Notes under the pieces: model-generated
Database searches by the model: none
What the model was told of the DNA's origin: nothing
Seen by the model: the letters and a program-made list of their open reading frames with translations, nothing else
Assembly (NCBI RefSeq): GCF_019175345.1
Contig: NZ_CP077717.1
Coordinates: 434,001-498,000 of the forward strand
DNA from: Saccharolobus shibatae B12
GTDB taxonomy: Archaea > Thermoproteota > Thermoprotei_A > Sulfolobales > Sulfolobaceae
Direction: 5' to 3'
DNA length: 64,000 bases
Translations under genes and position numbers: made by a program
In this document: positions 1 through 9,000 of the stretch, one piece after another
Layout: each line of letters begins with the position of its first letter
Numbering within the stretch: position 1 is the stretch's first letter

Positions 1-750
1 ACTATGGGTTATTACTCTACATACACTTCACCAGATGGATCAAAGGTGAAATTCGGTGGGTCTCAGGTGTGTAACGCATTACCTCTAGTTGAGGATATGG
101 TTCCCAAAGAGGCCTTAGTACAAGTTGTGAAATCCCTTGTTAAGAGTGTTGAGGTAGATTGGGATAAGCATCTAAACGTAGGAATAATTGGGGCTAAATA
201 CGTTCCAGAGGCATTGGCAAGGTATGGATATGTTGATCTTGCATATGACACTTTAACACAGGAAAGTTATCCCAGTTACGGTTATATGATCAAAGAAGGA
301 GCTACGACACTTTGGGAGAGGTGGGAAAAACTTACTGGAAGTGGTATGAATTCTCATAATCATCATATGTTTGGAAGTGTGGATAATTGGCTTTACAAGT
401 ATGTTGCCGGCTTAGATGTTTTAGAACCAGGATTTAAGAAGGTTTTGATAAAGCCCTGGCTTTACAAGAGGCTTAGTCATGCTTCAGCATCTGTGAGAAG
501 TATTAGAGGATTAGTTTCCGTTGAATGGGAGCTTAGGAGTAACGTATTCAGACTTAAAGCTACGATACCCTCATTTGCTGAAATTCACTTACCTAAAATT
601 AGTGAGAAAGTTGAAGTGCTAGAGAGCGGATCTATTATCAGTGAGAAAACTCCCGGAATACTCTCCATTAAGGAAGAGTCTGATTGGATAATAGTTGATG
701 CTAGCTCTGGAAACTACGATTTCGAAGTGAGAGGTGTTAAAGGCAGATAG
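1..750 (+). CDS. alpha-L-rhamnosidase (GH78), 3' part only
   Basis: The reading frame is open from the first base, so the gene begins before the window and only about 249 C-terminal residues are present. The sequence matches the end of the GH78 (alpha/alpha)6 barrel: a WERWEKL segment, then SHNHHMFGSVDNWLYKYVAGL, followed by a beta-rich C-terminal domain starting near GLVSVEWEL. GH78 enzymes release terminal alpha-L-rhamnose from plant polysaccharides and glycosides, which fits the downstream glycosidases. The family assignment is from motif recognition; the general acid lies in the missing upstream part, so activity cannot be judged here. It ends in TAG followed by a T-rich stretch that could terminate transcription. 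Confidence 0.8.
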   Translation, partial: TMGYYSTYTSPDGSKVKFGGSQVCNALPLVEDMVPKEALVQVVKSLVKSVEVDWDKHLNVGIIGAKYVPEALARYGYVDLAYDTLTQESYPSYGYMIKEGATTLWERWEKLTGSGMNSHNHHMFGSVDNWLYKYVAGLDVLEPGFKKVLIKPWLYKRLSHASASVRSIRGLVSVEWELRSNVFRLKATIPSFAEIHLPKISEKVEVLESGSIISEKTPGILSIKEESDWIIVDASSGNYDFEVRGVKGR

Positions 751-820
751 TCCTTTTTGTCTTGTTAAAAATTTTAATTCTTGTCATTTAAAAGATAAAA
801 TATTTTTATAGATTTACTTA

Positions 821-1582
821 TCAAAATGATATCTTAGCTTTTGCGATATTTACATCCTTACAGTCTCTTATGATTAGTCTTATTATTGTTCCCTTAACGC
901 TTATTGGAACAACGTTAAGTTTATTTCCCCTAAGCTTAACTTCGTCTATTAAACTTGAACGATCTTTTGTCAAGTAATATAATTCTAAAGTTGCGTCTTC
1001 CTCTGGTTCTATTAATAGGTAAGTCTTCTTGGGTACCGGTATCGGGTGTACTTCCATTGATGATGATTTCTCATCCCAAGTATAGCTTAAATTAATGTCA
1101 ATAACTCCGTTTTTAGAACCACTTTCCACTCTTAATCCCCATGGATGTACTCCATCCCAAATCCACTCCTTATCCACATTTCCTCCATCTATATCTAGTA
1201 GTACTGGTAAGTTAATCGATGGTTGAGGTGAATAAGCTATGGCATAAGGTTTTGAAGAACTAATAATATCTACCTCATCCGTGAATACGGCAAATGCAAC
1301 TGGCATGTCATCCACGTACCATACAGCTCCACTTTCATATAATTTTATACTGAATGCGCAAGGTTTTTCCTCTACGCATTTATTTAGATCAACGAAATCA
1401 AGGGGAATCTCAACCATTTTTCCAAATCTACCAACGTTGGCTTTTAGGATACCCTTTATGACGGAGAAATGGCATACTCCTCCAGCGAACAGATCATCTG
1501 CCTCAAATCCAAACCATAGCATTGGTGAATCCTTATCGAAAATCCATCTGGCAATTTGGCTATAAGTTGATAGAGGCCATAA
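821..1582 (-). pseudogene. C-terminal fragment of an interrupted gene of unknown function
   Basis: About 253 codons read from the transposon junction at 1582 down to a TGA at 821-823. An internal ATG at 1522 could give a 233-residue protein, but the same frame continues upstream as LWPLSTYSQIARWIFDKDSP, typical coding sequence without a start, so the true N-terminus is elsewhere. The best candidate is the fragment at 3167-3393 across the insertions. The protein is soluble and beta-rich (GGVCHFS, GGNVDKEWIWDGVHPWGLRVE); I do not recognise the family. Its place between rhamnosidase and xylS suggests a carbohydrate-related role, which is inference only. Joining both fragments would give about 329 residues. 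Confidence 0.65.
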
Positions 1583-1727
1583 CTGACTTTCTCACCGCCC
1601 TGGAAGCGGTAGACCCAAAATCATTTTACAAAAATAATTCCGGTAAGGTACTATTAATTTTATAGAAAATAAATGGAATTTATAACTATATTAAGAGTTC
1701 AACAAATTGAAGAAAAGCTTAAGGTGA

Positions 1728-1778
1728 GGAAGACGGTATTATCACGAGGTGAACCAAGGTGATAACACCTTGTCTTCC
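1728..1778 (+). promoter_or_regulatory. hairpin enclosing the transposase ribosome-binding site
   Basis: Arms 1728-1745 and 1759-1778 can form about 17 base pairs with one mismatch and a 2-nt bulge. The 13-nt loop holds the GAGGTGA Shine-Dalgarno, and the GTG start codon opens the second arm. This would limit translation of the transposase. Confidence 0.6.
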
Positions 1779-2817
1779 CCACCAAAATAACATTCAACAA
1801 ATAGGATATAAATTACTTTCCATGTTAGACTTCCAAGGGAAAAAGGCAGAGAACGTAGAAAAAACGCTAGTCTCCGCGTGTTTATGGAACGACTCCATAG
1901 AAAACAAGTCAAGCGCATACAACGTATCACCACAAACCGTGAGGAATTACGCGGAGGAGCAAGGTGTAGAAGTAGTTGAGAAACTCTTGGAACAAGTGAG
2001 GAAAATATCCTTGGAGACGCTAAAGGGAGAGAAGGAAATAGACATTTCAATAGACTGGACCACCAAAACTTGGTACGGGAAACCGGTGGAAGGACTCGGA
2101 AGCTCGGAAAAGGGAAACTCGTGGAACTACGCAACAGCAACGACTAAACATGATGGGAAAGTACTCCTACTGGCTTTCGTCACACATGTGAACGGGATGA
2201 CCAAGGATGATATCGTGAAGATCCTCGTGGAGCAAGTTGTTGCAATGGGATTCAAGATAAGGTTAATAGTTCTTGATGCGGGTTTCTACACAGTTGATGT
2301 GCTCAACTTCATTTCGCAGTTCAATTATATAATTGGTGTCCCCGTTGGGGACGTGAAGGTCTATGAGGAGTTTGATGGGGAGTACATGACAAATAGTAAG
2401 AGGCATAAGAAGGACGAGCAGGTTAAGTTCAGGCTGATCGTGTATCGCAGGGAGAAAATCAAGAGGAAAAAGGAGAAGGTTGTTTACTTCGCTAGGGCGA
2501 CTAATCTTGACCTACCGAAGAAGGAGGTGTTGAAGTTGTATAATAAGGTAAGGAGTCCCATAGAGACCTCTTACAGGAACATCAAGGCTTTCCTTCCCTT
2601 CACTAGTTCCGCTAAGTTCGTCTTCCGCATGTTGATCTTCGTATTGGCCATGGCCTTTTACTCCTTGTACACCGTATTTAAGAGTGTGGTGGGAAGGGAA
2701 GAGTTCAGATCACTACTTGTCCTCTTGTTCCCTGAAGATTTACTAAATTTGGAAAATTCTCTATTTAATTTGTTAAAAACACTTATTAATACTATAGATT
2801 TATTTTTAAGGAGGTGA
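1759..2817 (+). CDS. ISC1225 transposase (DDE, ISH3/IS4 group)
   Basis: 352 residues that catalyse cut-and-paste movement of the element. A DDE/RNase H-like core is visible: the first Asp in DISIDWTTKTW, the second in LIVLDAGFYT, and a glutamate in SPIETSYRNIKAF, followed by a hydrophobic C-terminal segment. The start is GTG, preceded at 1746-1752 by GAGGTGA, a good Shine-Dalgarno match. The start codon lies in one arm of an imperfect hairpin (1728-1745 pairing with 1759-1778), with the Shine-Dalgarno in the loop. The TGA stop overlaps the right terminal repeat. The frame is intact. Confidence 0.92.
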   Translation: MITPCLPHQNNIQQIGYKLLSMLDFQGKKAENVEKTLVSACLWNDSIENKSSAYNVSPQTVRNYAEEQGVEVVEKLLEQVRKISLETLKGEKEIDISIDWTTKTWYGKPVEGLGSSEKGNSWNYATATTKHDGKVLLLAFVTHVNGMTKDDIVKILVEQVVAMGFKIRLIVLDAGFYTVDVLNFISQFNYIIGVPVGDVKVYEEFDGEYMTNSKRHKKDEQVKFRLIVYRREKIKRKKEKVVYFARATNLDLPKKEVLKLYNKVRSPIETSYRNIKAFLPFTSSAKFVFRMLIFVLAMAFYSLYTVFKSVVGREEFRSLLVLLFPEDLLNLENSLFNLLKTLINTIDLFLRR

Positions 2818-2831
2818 TTTTGGGTCTACCG

Positions 2832-3100
2832 GAAGGGACGAGGGTTCCCATCCAGAGGGTTCATCGTTCCCACCATTGATTCGGGTTTACATCTCTCATT
2901 TGGTGGGCAGTCGAGTGGATCAGAGATCCACTCCCATTTGGAAATTGGGGGTCCATCATTCACGTTGTCTGGATCCCGTGAAATAGAAAATGGAGATGAT
3001 AGTTGCTCCTCCCTCAGTCTCATTAAACCCTCGATCGAGCTGGAGAGGAGGATCATCAACGCCGCTAAGAAAAATTCCACCAAAGAGGTATTTAAACTTT
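2832..3100 (-). ncRNA. omegaRNA-like segment of the tnpB-less element
   Basis: On the minus strand a TATA-like box (TTTAAATACC, about 3086-3095) lies just inside the left-end hairpin. Downstream is a perfect 9-bp hairpin (GAGTGGATC, 3-nt loop, GATCCACTC) and then the GAACCCTC...GGGAACCCTCG block found at the end of the tnpB element at 39 kb. In TnpB systems this 3' region forms the omegaRNA scaffold, followed by the guide taken from flanking DNA. ISC1225 now separates this scaffold from its last 23 bases and guide, so any RNA would be broken. No protein-like frame was convincing. Confidence 0.35.
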
Positions 3101-3166
3101 ATAAGGGGGCTATCCATCCCCGCCTCGGAGAGGCGAGGCTTTACGCCCCCTTAACCCCCATTTTTT

Positions 3167-3393
3167 GTAAACGTTTCTTTTGATCTCAGTGATACTGTTA
3201 CTAAGCTCTTTAGTTTGCCATATTTAGCATTCTTGAATTTTAGATATTCATACTCATCCCAACTAAATTCCCAGTACTCATTGGGGTTGCATCCCTCAAA
3301 GCGTTCTCCATCAGTAGTTTTCACTCTTCTCCAACAATAAAAAACGTCATTCAATTTACGTCCTTTAAGTAAGGGTGAAAATCTTAGGACCAT
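3167..3393 (-). pseudogene. N-terminal fragment of the interrupted gene
   Basis: Starts at ATG 3391-3393 with AAGGAG about 10 nt upstream and an AT-rich TATA-like box about 25 nt upstream. It encodes about 75 codons (MVLRFSPLLKGRK..., NPNEYWEFSWDEYEYL) before running into the left end of the IS200/IS605-like element. If the element is excised between 3167 and 1583, the codons join as ACG TTA and continue in frame into the 821-1582 fragment. No family recognised. It is transcribed divergently from xylS, so it may once have been co-regulated with it. Confidence 0.55.
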
Positions 3394-3499
3394 ACTATCA
3401 AATCTCCTTAAGTATTATAATAACATATCCTTCTTTCATAATAGAAGGGGAAAGTAAATAACACAAAGCTTATATAATAGATAATAAAGACGCTCTATA
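3394..3499. promoter_or_regulatory. divergent xylS promoter region with inverted repeat
   Basis: For xylS, a TATA box (CTTATATAAT, about 3469-3478) lies about 25 nt before the ATG at 3500, indicating a leaderless mRNA. A second TATA-like box (ATTATAATAC, about 3413-3423) faces the interrupted gene. Between them CCTTCT (3429-3434) and AGAAGG (3443-3448) form an inverted repeat with an 8-nt spacer, a possible operator. xylS is reported to respond to pentose sugars; I saw no exact copy of the published arabinose box. Confidence 0.55.
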
Positions 3500-5692
3500 A
3501 TGAGAATAGGGAATTTAAATGTGGAAATAGAATTTATCGCAGATAATATTGTTAGAGTTTTGTACTATTATGGAAGGGAAGTCATAGTAGATAATAGTCT
3601 AGTTGTATTACCGAACCTAGAGAAGCTAGGCATTAAAGGGGGAAGTACGAGTCCTTCAATAATCTCTTTTGCCAGTAAATCTCTCAGTGTGAATATAAAA
3701 ACTTCTAACGGAGAGTTAATAATAAAGGACAACAAGGGGGGAATTGTTGTTAAGGAGAAGAGGAGGGATTTGAAATTTAACGAGGAGTTATCAACTTACA
3801 ACGTTGATCAAGTGTTTGAATTGAGTGAGGGTGAGAGATTATATGGCTTGGGACAACATGCAGGTGGAAATGGTTTAGGTCAATCCTCAGCCTACAAGTT
3901 AGACTATAATGGTCTTTCCGTAACGTTGTCTCAGAGAAATACTGATATCGGTATTCCATTCATAATTTCTAGTAAAGGTTATGGAATATTGTGGGATAAC
4001 TATTCCCTAGGATCAATAAGTCTTAAGGGGAACGAATTGAGGGTTTGGTTTGAAGCTGGTAAAAAGATAGACTATTACGTAATTTTCGGTGACTCCATAG
4101 ACGATGTAATAAAGGGTTATAGGAAGTTGACTGGAGATGCCCCTCTCTTACCTAAATGGGCCTATGGGTATTGGCAGAGTAAGGAAAGGTATAAGTCACA
4201 AGATGAGTTAGTAAGCGTAGTTAAGGAGTTTAGAGAAATGAAGATACCCTTAGATGTAATAGTGCTAGATTGGAGGTATTGGGGAAAATATGGATGGAAC
4301 GCTTTCAAATTTGATGAGATAGATTTCCCAAGACCTAAAGGTATGGTCGAGGAAATTCATAAAATGGGAGCTAAGTTGGCAATATCAATATGGCCCACTT
4401 TTGGGAAGGAGACTGAAGTGTTTAAGGATATGGAGAGTAAAGGGTGTATAATTCCAGGGACTACAGCATTTAATCCCTTTAAGGAGGAATGTAGAGAGCT
4501 TTTCTGGAGTTACGTAAAGAGGTTTTACGATATAGGAATAGATGCCTATTGGTTAGATGCCTCAGAGCCCGAAACTGGACTAGGCTTAGTCTTCTTCTCC
4601 CCAATTCACGATGTGGATTTAGGGATTGGAAAAGGGTATGAATATTTGAACGCTTACCCGTTAATGGAAACTAAGGCTGTTTATGAGGGGCAAAGGAGAA
4701 TTAGTGATAAAAGAGTTGCAATATTGACTAGATCTGCTTTTGCTGGTCAACAGAGGCATTCAGCAATAAGTTGGTCTGGTGATGTATTAGGGGATTGGGC
4801 TACATTGAGGTCTCAGATCCCCGCTGGTCTTAACTTTTCAATTTCTGGCATACCCTACTGGACTACTGATACTGGTGGCTTCTTCTCTGGAAATCCGGAA
4901 ACTAAGGCCTATGCAGAGATTTTCGTTAGGTGGTTCCAGTGGAGTACTTTTTGCCCTATACTTAGAGTTCATGGTACGAACTTCCCTAAGGAGCCGTGGA
5001 GATTTCCAAAGGAATATCAAGACGTTATCCTTAAGTATATAAGGCTTAGATACGAATTACTTCCTTACATTTACTCATTGGCATGGATGACGTATAGCAA
5101 TAGCTACACAATTATGAGACCACTAGTTATGGATTTTCGTAACGACAAAAACGTTTACGATCTTGATGAACAATACATGTTTGGTCCTTATATAATGGTA
5201 TCTCCAGTAACATTACCGAGCATTAAAGAAAAAGAGGTTTACTTACCCTCTGATGAGTATTGGTATGACTTCTGGACTGGTGAGAAGTTGGAAGGAGGGA
5301 GAACAACAAACGTTAAAGTTTCATTAGGTACAATACCCTTATTTGTGAGAAGTGGCGCTGTTCTACCATTATTGGGAAAAGATGTGAGTAATGCAATGGA
5401 GGACTGGGATGTGCTTCACTTGAGGATATATCCCGGCAAGGATGGCTACTTCGAAATATATGATGACGATGGTGTTACATATGATTACGAAAGGGGAAAG
5501 TACTTTATCATACCTATTAGATGGGATGATAATAAGCAAGAGCTCACCATAGGGAAGAAAAGAGGAGACCTAGAGATGAGGAAGAGAATCATGATAACCT
5601 GGGTTGAAAAAGGTAAGGGTATTGAGTACTCGAAGCCAGACGTGGAGGTAGAATATGATGGTAAGGAAAGTATTACGGTTAAAAGACATTAG
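3500..5692 (+). CDS. xylS: alpha-xylosidase XylS (GH31)
   Basis: 730 residues, the length of the characterised S. solfataricus alpha-xylosidase, which removes alpha-linked xylose from isoprimeverose and xyloglucan oligosaccharides and works together with LacS. GH31 signatures are present: the nucleophile motif YWLDASEPE with Asp353, and WSGDV with Asp428 as likely acid/base. Order: N-terminal beta-sandwich (1-220), catalytic TIM barrel (about 225-560), C-terminal beta domains with YDDDGVTYDY near 655. No signal peptide is seen, so it is probably cytoplasmic. It is followed after 32 nt by the next gene, separated by a T-rich stretch. Confidence 0.95.
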   Translation: MRIGNLNVEIEFIADNIVRVLYYYGREVIVDNSLVVLPNLEKLGIKGGSTSPSIISFASKSLSVNIKTSNGELIIKDNKGGIVVKEKRRDLKFNEELSTYNVDQVFELSEGERLYGLGQHAGGNGLGQSSAYKLDYNGLSVTLSQRNTDIGIPFIISSKGYGILWDNYSLGSISLKGNELRVWFEAGKKIDYYVIFGDSIDDVIKGYRKLTGDAPLLPKWAYGYWQSKERYKSQDELVSVVKEFREMKIPLDVIVLDWRYWGKYGWNAFKFDEIDFPRPKGMVEEIHKMGAKLAISIWPTFGKETEVFKDMESKGCIIPGTTAFNPFKEECRELFWSYVKRFYDIGIDAYWLDASEPETGLGLVFFSPIHDVDLGIGKGYEYLNAYPLMETKAVYEGQRRISDKRVAILTRSAFAGQQRHSAISWSGDVLGDWATLRSQIPAGLNFSISGIPYWTTDTGGFFSGNPETKAYAEIFVRWFQWSTFCPILRVHGTNFPKEPWRFPKEYQDVILKYIRLRYELLPYIYSLAWMTYSNSYTIMRPLVMDFRNDKNVYDLDEQYMFGPYIMVSPVTLPSIKEKEVYLPSDEYWYDFWTGEKLEGGRTTNVKVSLGTIPLFVRSGAVLPLLGKDVSNAMEDWDVLHLRIYPGKDGYFEIYDDDGVTYDYERGKYFIIPIRWDDNKQELTIGKKRGDLEMRKRIMITWVEKGKGIEYSKPDVEVEYDGKESITVKRH

Positions 5693-5724
5693 TATTTTTA
5701 TTTTATTATTCTTTTGTCTTAACA

Positions 5725-7503
5725 ATGAAGGAATTCAAGTTAGCCGTTTACGTTACAGCCCCTACTCTAAAGAGTCTAAATGAAGAAAAGATCAATTATC
5801 TTATTGAAAAGCTTAAAGAACTGGGAGTATCTAAGGTTTATTTGGAGAATTATAGGGATGGGCTAACGCTGGATGCGAATACAATGGTTAAGTTCAAAGA
5901 GGTTTTTGGGAAACAGTTTGAAGTTGCTGGAGGGATGGCTATTGGTACGTGGGGTGAAGGTTGGGGTGAAATGGAGAATTTCGGTTTTAAAGTTGCTTGT
6001 TTAGCTGATGAGAGAAATAGGGAATTGGTTAGAAGAGTTGTTGAAGAGCAGGCAAGTGTTTTTGACGAGATAATAATTGACGATTTTTGGGCTAATTGGT
6101 GCCACTCTGAGATTGACGTTAAACTATTTAACTCGATGTATGGGCTAAACTTCACTAGAGATACGCTAGTTAAAATGTTGAGAGATCCAGTCGTATCACG
6201 TTTATGGTGTGAGTATTCTTCCTCTCTAATCTATAACGTTTCAAGGGATTACGTTGTAGAACCGGCTAAGAGAGTAAACGGCAAAATTAAGATAACTCTA
6301 AAGGTCGCTGAGTGGAGAGAAGACTTCTATCATAGAGGTCTTAAGTTAGATAAGTTGGCTGAAATCTTTGATAACATTTATGTAGGTACTGAGGCTAGGG
6401 AATTCACAGCTAGGTATGGCTCACTTTACATAGTGGACTACGTAAGGGGTATAGTTGGTGATAAGTTAAAGGGAGTTTGGTTTGACACCTTCATAGGAGG
6501 AGAAGGCGGGGATTACGGTAGTCTTAAAACGTATTTACAGCAATTCATTTTGAGTGCATTTGGCCTTACTGAAGAGTTAACTTTGTTTGAGGCTGGGGAT
6601 ATTTTAGACCCTGAGAGGTGGCACTTATTTGAGAGTATTAAGGAAAATAAGGAAAAGGTACAGAAGTGGAGAGTAGACATTAAGGAATACGGCAATATGG
6701 GTTTGAAGAGAATACCAGTGCAACATTTTGTACCTCAAAGGGTGGATAAATATGTAGAAGATCACTTGGGAATAATAGGAATTCCATTAGAAGTTTCTAA
6801 CGTTGTAGATTCAAACGATATAGTCCTCATGACTGAGTCAGATATTTACCATTTTGACATTGTCGACTTGCTAAATAGAGGAGTTAACTTACTGTTCACG
6901 GCCAGTGCAGCTAAAAAACTCATCGAAGTTCTGGGAGATACTGCACTGAAGATCCTTGGCGTGAATAACGTAATCTTCGATAGTGTTAATGCAAATGCGT
7001 TAACTAAGGATGGAAAGACTTTTTATTGGGCATACTATAAGAGGCAAGGAAACTTTCCAATTGGGCCTATATTTTCCTTAAACGGCGCTACACCAATTCT
7101 TTACGCCTATGACGGTACGGAACTTTATCCAGTAGTATTCCAGAATACCTATTCCAACGCTAAAGTTTACGTTATATCCCTTACTTCCTATTTACCATTT
7201 CTGATTTCAGAGTTTTACCCTAGTATTGCGAGACAAATAATTAGGGATATCGTTGGAGAGCATATCAGTATAAAGGCTATTTCCACTTCTCCCTTCTTGT
7301 TCTCATTAATAGTCAAAAGAGATGGAGTTGTGACAGTGTTAAATCTAAATGACTTCCCAATTAGATTAACGTTAAGTGTTGATTCTAAAAAGTACAAAAT
7401 AAAGGGTGTTGAAGACATGAAATTATTGCAATCTAATGAAAATGAGGTTAGGGTGAGGTTAAAAGAAAACTCTTTTGGTGTGTTGAGACTTGAAAATGTC
7501 TAG
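5725..7503 (+). CDS. TIM-barrel glycosidase-like protein, uncharacterised
   Basis: 592 residues, soluble, no signal peptide. The N-terminal about 330 residues look like a TIM barrel: a strand/helix start ([21 protein letters not shown]), an acidic strand end in [17 protein letters not shown], and [17 protein letters not shown]. The middle (about 350-500) resembles a Rossmann-like glutamine-amidotransferase-type domain seen in GH42-like enzymes ([32 protein letters not shown]), and the end is a small beta domain. No named GH family could be fixed. Catalytic acids are probably in DDFW and the FDTF segments (inference). Its position after xylS suggests another plant-oligosaccharide hydrolase. 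Its last 4 bases overlap lacS tail-to-tail. Confidence 0.75.
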
Positions 7504-8969
7504 TGTCTTAATGGTCTTATAGGTGGTACAGTATTTAAGTGCTCTATCTCGTCAGTTATTCCACCATTTGTAGCGATTTCCCTATATACAAGGGCTGAAG
7601 GTCTCCAGTACAGTCTTTTAGTACCGTAATCCACCTTTAACAAGCCAAACCTCATGGAGAAACCTGAAGCCCATTCGTAATTATCGGCTAAGGACCAGTG
7701 CAAATATCCTCTAACATCAGCACCACTATTTATTGCCCTATGAACTTGATAAACGTGAGAGACCAGATAATAAGGTCTTTGATAATCTGCATCATCAGCA
7801 ATACCATTTTCTGTAACGTACATGTATAGATGATACCTATTCCAGTATTTAGTTAAAACGTCATATAACCCCTCTGGGAAGAACTCCCACCCAAAGTCAC
7901 TTGTTGGTAAGCCTGCTAAGCTTACTGAATTCCTCTCACATCCATGACCATAACCACCTAGACTAGTGTATCCCTTCTCAGTCTTCTTAACTACAGTCCT
8001 AGTGTAGTAATTAACACCAATCCAGTCTAACCTACCCCTTAAATCATCCCTCACAACCTTCTCACTCCCTCTCATAATCTCACCCCTTATTATGGCATCA
8101 AAGAACGCCCATCTGTTATCGTATTCGGCCATTTCAACAGCCTCCACATCTTTCTCCGTCAACGGTTGGAATGAAGAATTTGCGTAAATTATACCTATTG
8201 GCTTCTTAGAAACGCTCTTTATTCCATCATATGCTCTAGCATGAGCTTGAATAATGTTGTACATAGCCTTTCTGGAAAGTTCAAAGCTTAGATATCCTGG
8301 AGGGAAACCAGACTTAACACCAACATATCCTAAACCTCCAACTACATTAGGTTCGTTCATTGTCGAGTACTCGTCTACTAGGTCGTCAAATTTCCACGCT
8401 ATGTAGGCTGAGAATCTGGCGAATTCGTAAACTGTTCTAGTGCTTAGCCAACCCGTTGGTCCGCTTAAATCTCCTCTTCTTACTCTAATTGGGTCGTGTA
8501 GCCACAAGGGCAAGGGCCAATGGTACATGTTTAGTATGAAATAAATTCCCCTACTTTTCAAGTCCTTGAATATTTCCCTATAGTGGTTTAATGCATCTTT
8601 ATTTGCGTGTTCGTCGAGTCTTCTTAGTTCGTTTTGGTTTATTTCAACCTCTGTAACATCTTGTTTTGAATCGTCAAAGTTTTGTGGTTTTGGTAGTTGG
8701 TTTGGAAATATTCTGGACCATTCAACATTTAGTCTAGCTATTTTTAATCCCATTTTTTGTGCATTGTCGTGGAATGTCTTGTAGTTTCCCCAGTATCCTG
8801 GTCCGTTTTCTGGAAGATCTCCGCTTACTAATCCTGCTGATATATTTTCTGGATCGTGCACCCATTTATACCAGTCCGTATTTGGATCTTCTGATCCTGG
8901 TGTACCCATTTCGGATTGAAATCCAGCTTGCGACCAACCGAACCTAAAGTTTTTTGGAAATGAATACAT
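7500..8969 (-). CDS. lacS: beta-glycosidase LacS (GH1)
   Basis: 489 residues, identical in length to the well-studied S. solfataricus beta-glycosidase/beta-galactosidase, a thermostable retaining enzyme acting on beta-gluco-, galacto- and fucosides. The acid/base motif TMNEPN (around Glu206) and the nucleophile motif VTENG with Glu387 (codon 7809-7811) are intact. Single GH1 TIM barrel, cytoplasmic. The start ATG has its own TATA box about 25 nt upstream, overlapping the end of the upstream transporter gene, so lacS may be transcribed both alone and from the transporter promoter. Confidence 0.97.
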
Positions 8970-8985
8970 GACTTTACTTACGTTC

Positions 8986-9000
8986 AGTATTATTTAAGCT
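8986..9000 (-). promoter_or_regulatory. lacS TATA box
   Basis: On the minus strand GCTTAAATAATAC is centred about 25 nt before the lacS ATG at 8969 and overlaps the stop codon of the upstream transporter gene. This indicates a leaderless internal promoter. Confidence 0.6.

Larger units (their letters stand above)
1607..2831 (+). mobile_element. ISC1225, complete insertion sequence
   Basis: Perfect 16-bp terminal inverted repeats lie at 1607-1622 (CGGTAGACCCAAAATC) and 2816-2831, giving a total of exactly 1225 bp. The tetranucleotide GAAG flanks both sides (1603-1606 and 2832-2835) and is the likely target-site duplication. It carries one transposase gene. Length, ends and duplication size agree with what I recall of ISC1225, an ISH3/IS4-group element of S. 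solfataricus. The intact frame and perfect repeats suggest a recent insertion. It landed inside another transposable element about 23 bp from that element's right end. Confidence 0.92.
1584..3166 (-). mobile_element. IS200/IS605-like element lacking tnpB, split by ISC1225
   Basis: Read on the minus strand, the left end at about 3166 is followed by a two-part hairpin (outer 9-bp arms 3102-3110 and 3145-3153; inner 6-bp arms 3121-3126 and 3130-3135), as in IS200/IS605 ends. The right end at 1584 (GTGAGAAAGTCA) closely matches the right end of the tnpB element at 39015 (GTGAGTAGGTCA), and both are preceded by a CCCT..AGGGC hairpin. Without ISC1225 and its 4-bp duplication the unit is about 354 bp and has no room for tnpB. 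Removing it restores one open frame through the flanking gene. End positions are uncertain by a few bases. Confidence 0.6.

Noticed and set aside
2826-3083. Minus-strand 85-codon frame, considered as a TnpB C-terminal remnant
   Set aside because: It lacks the DxNAA-type motif and zinc-ribbon pattern, and its GC-rich hairpins fit structured RNA better.
2938-3183. Open frame of 81 codons on the plus strand
   Set aside because: It crosses the element's terminal hairpin and the split gene and shows no protein-like features; it is a by-product of the transposon sequence.
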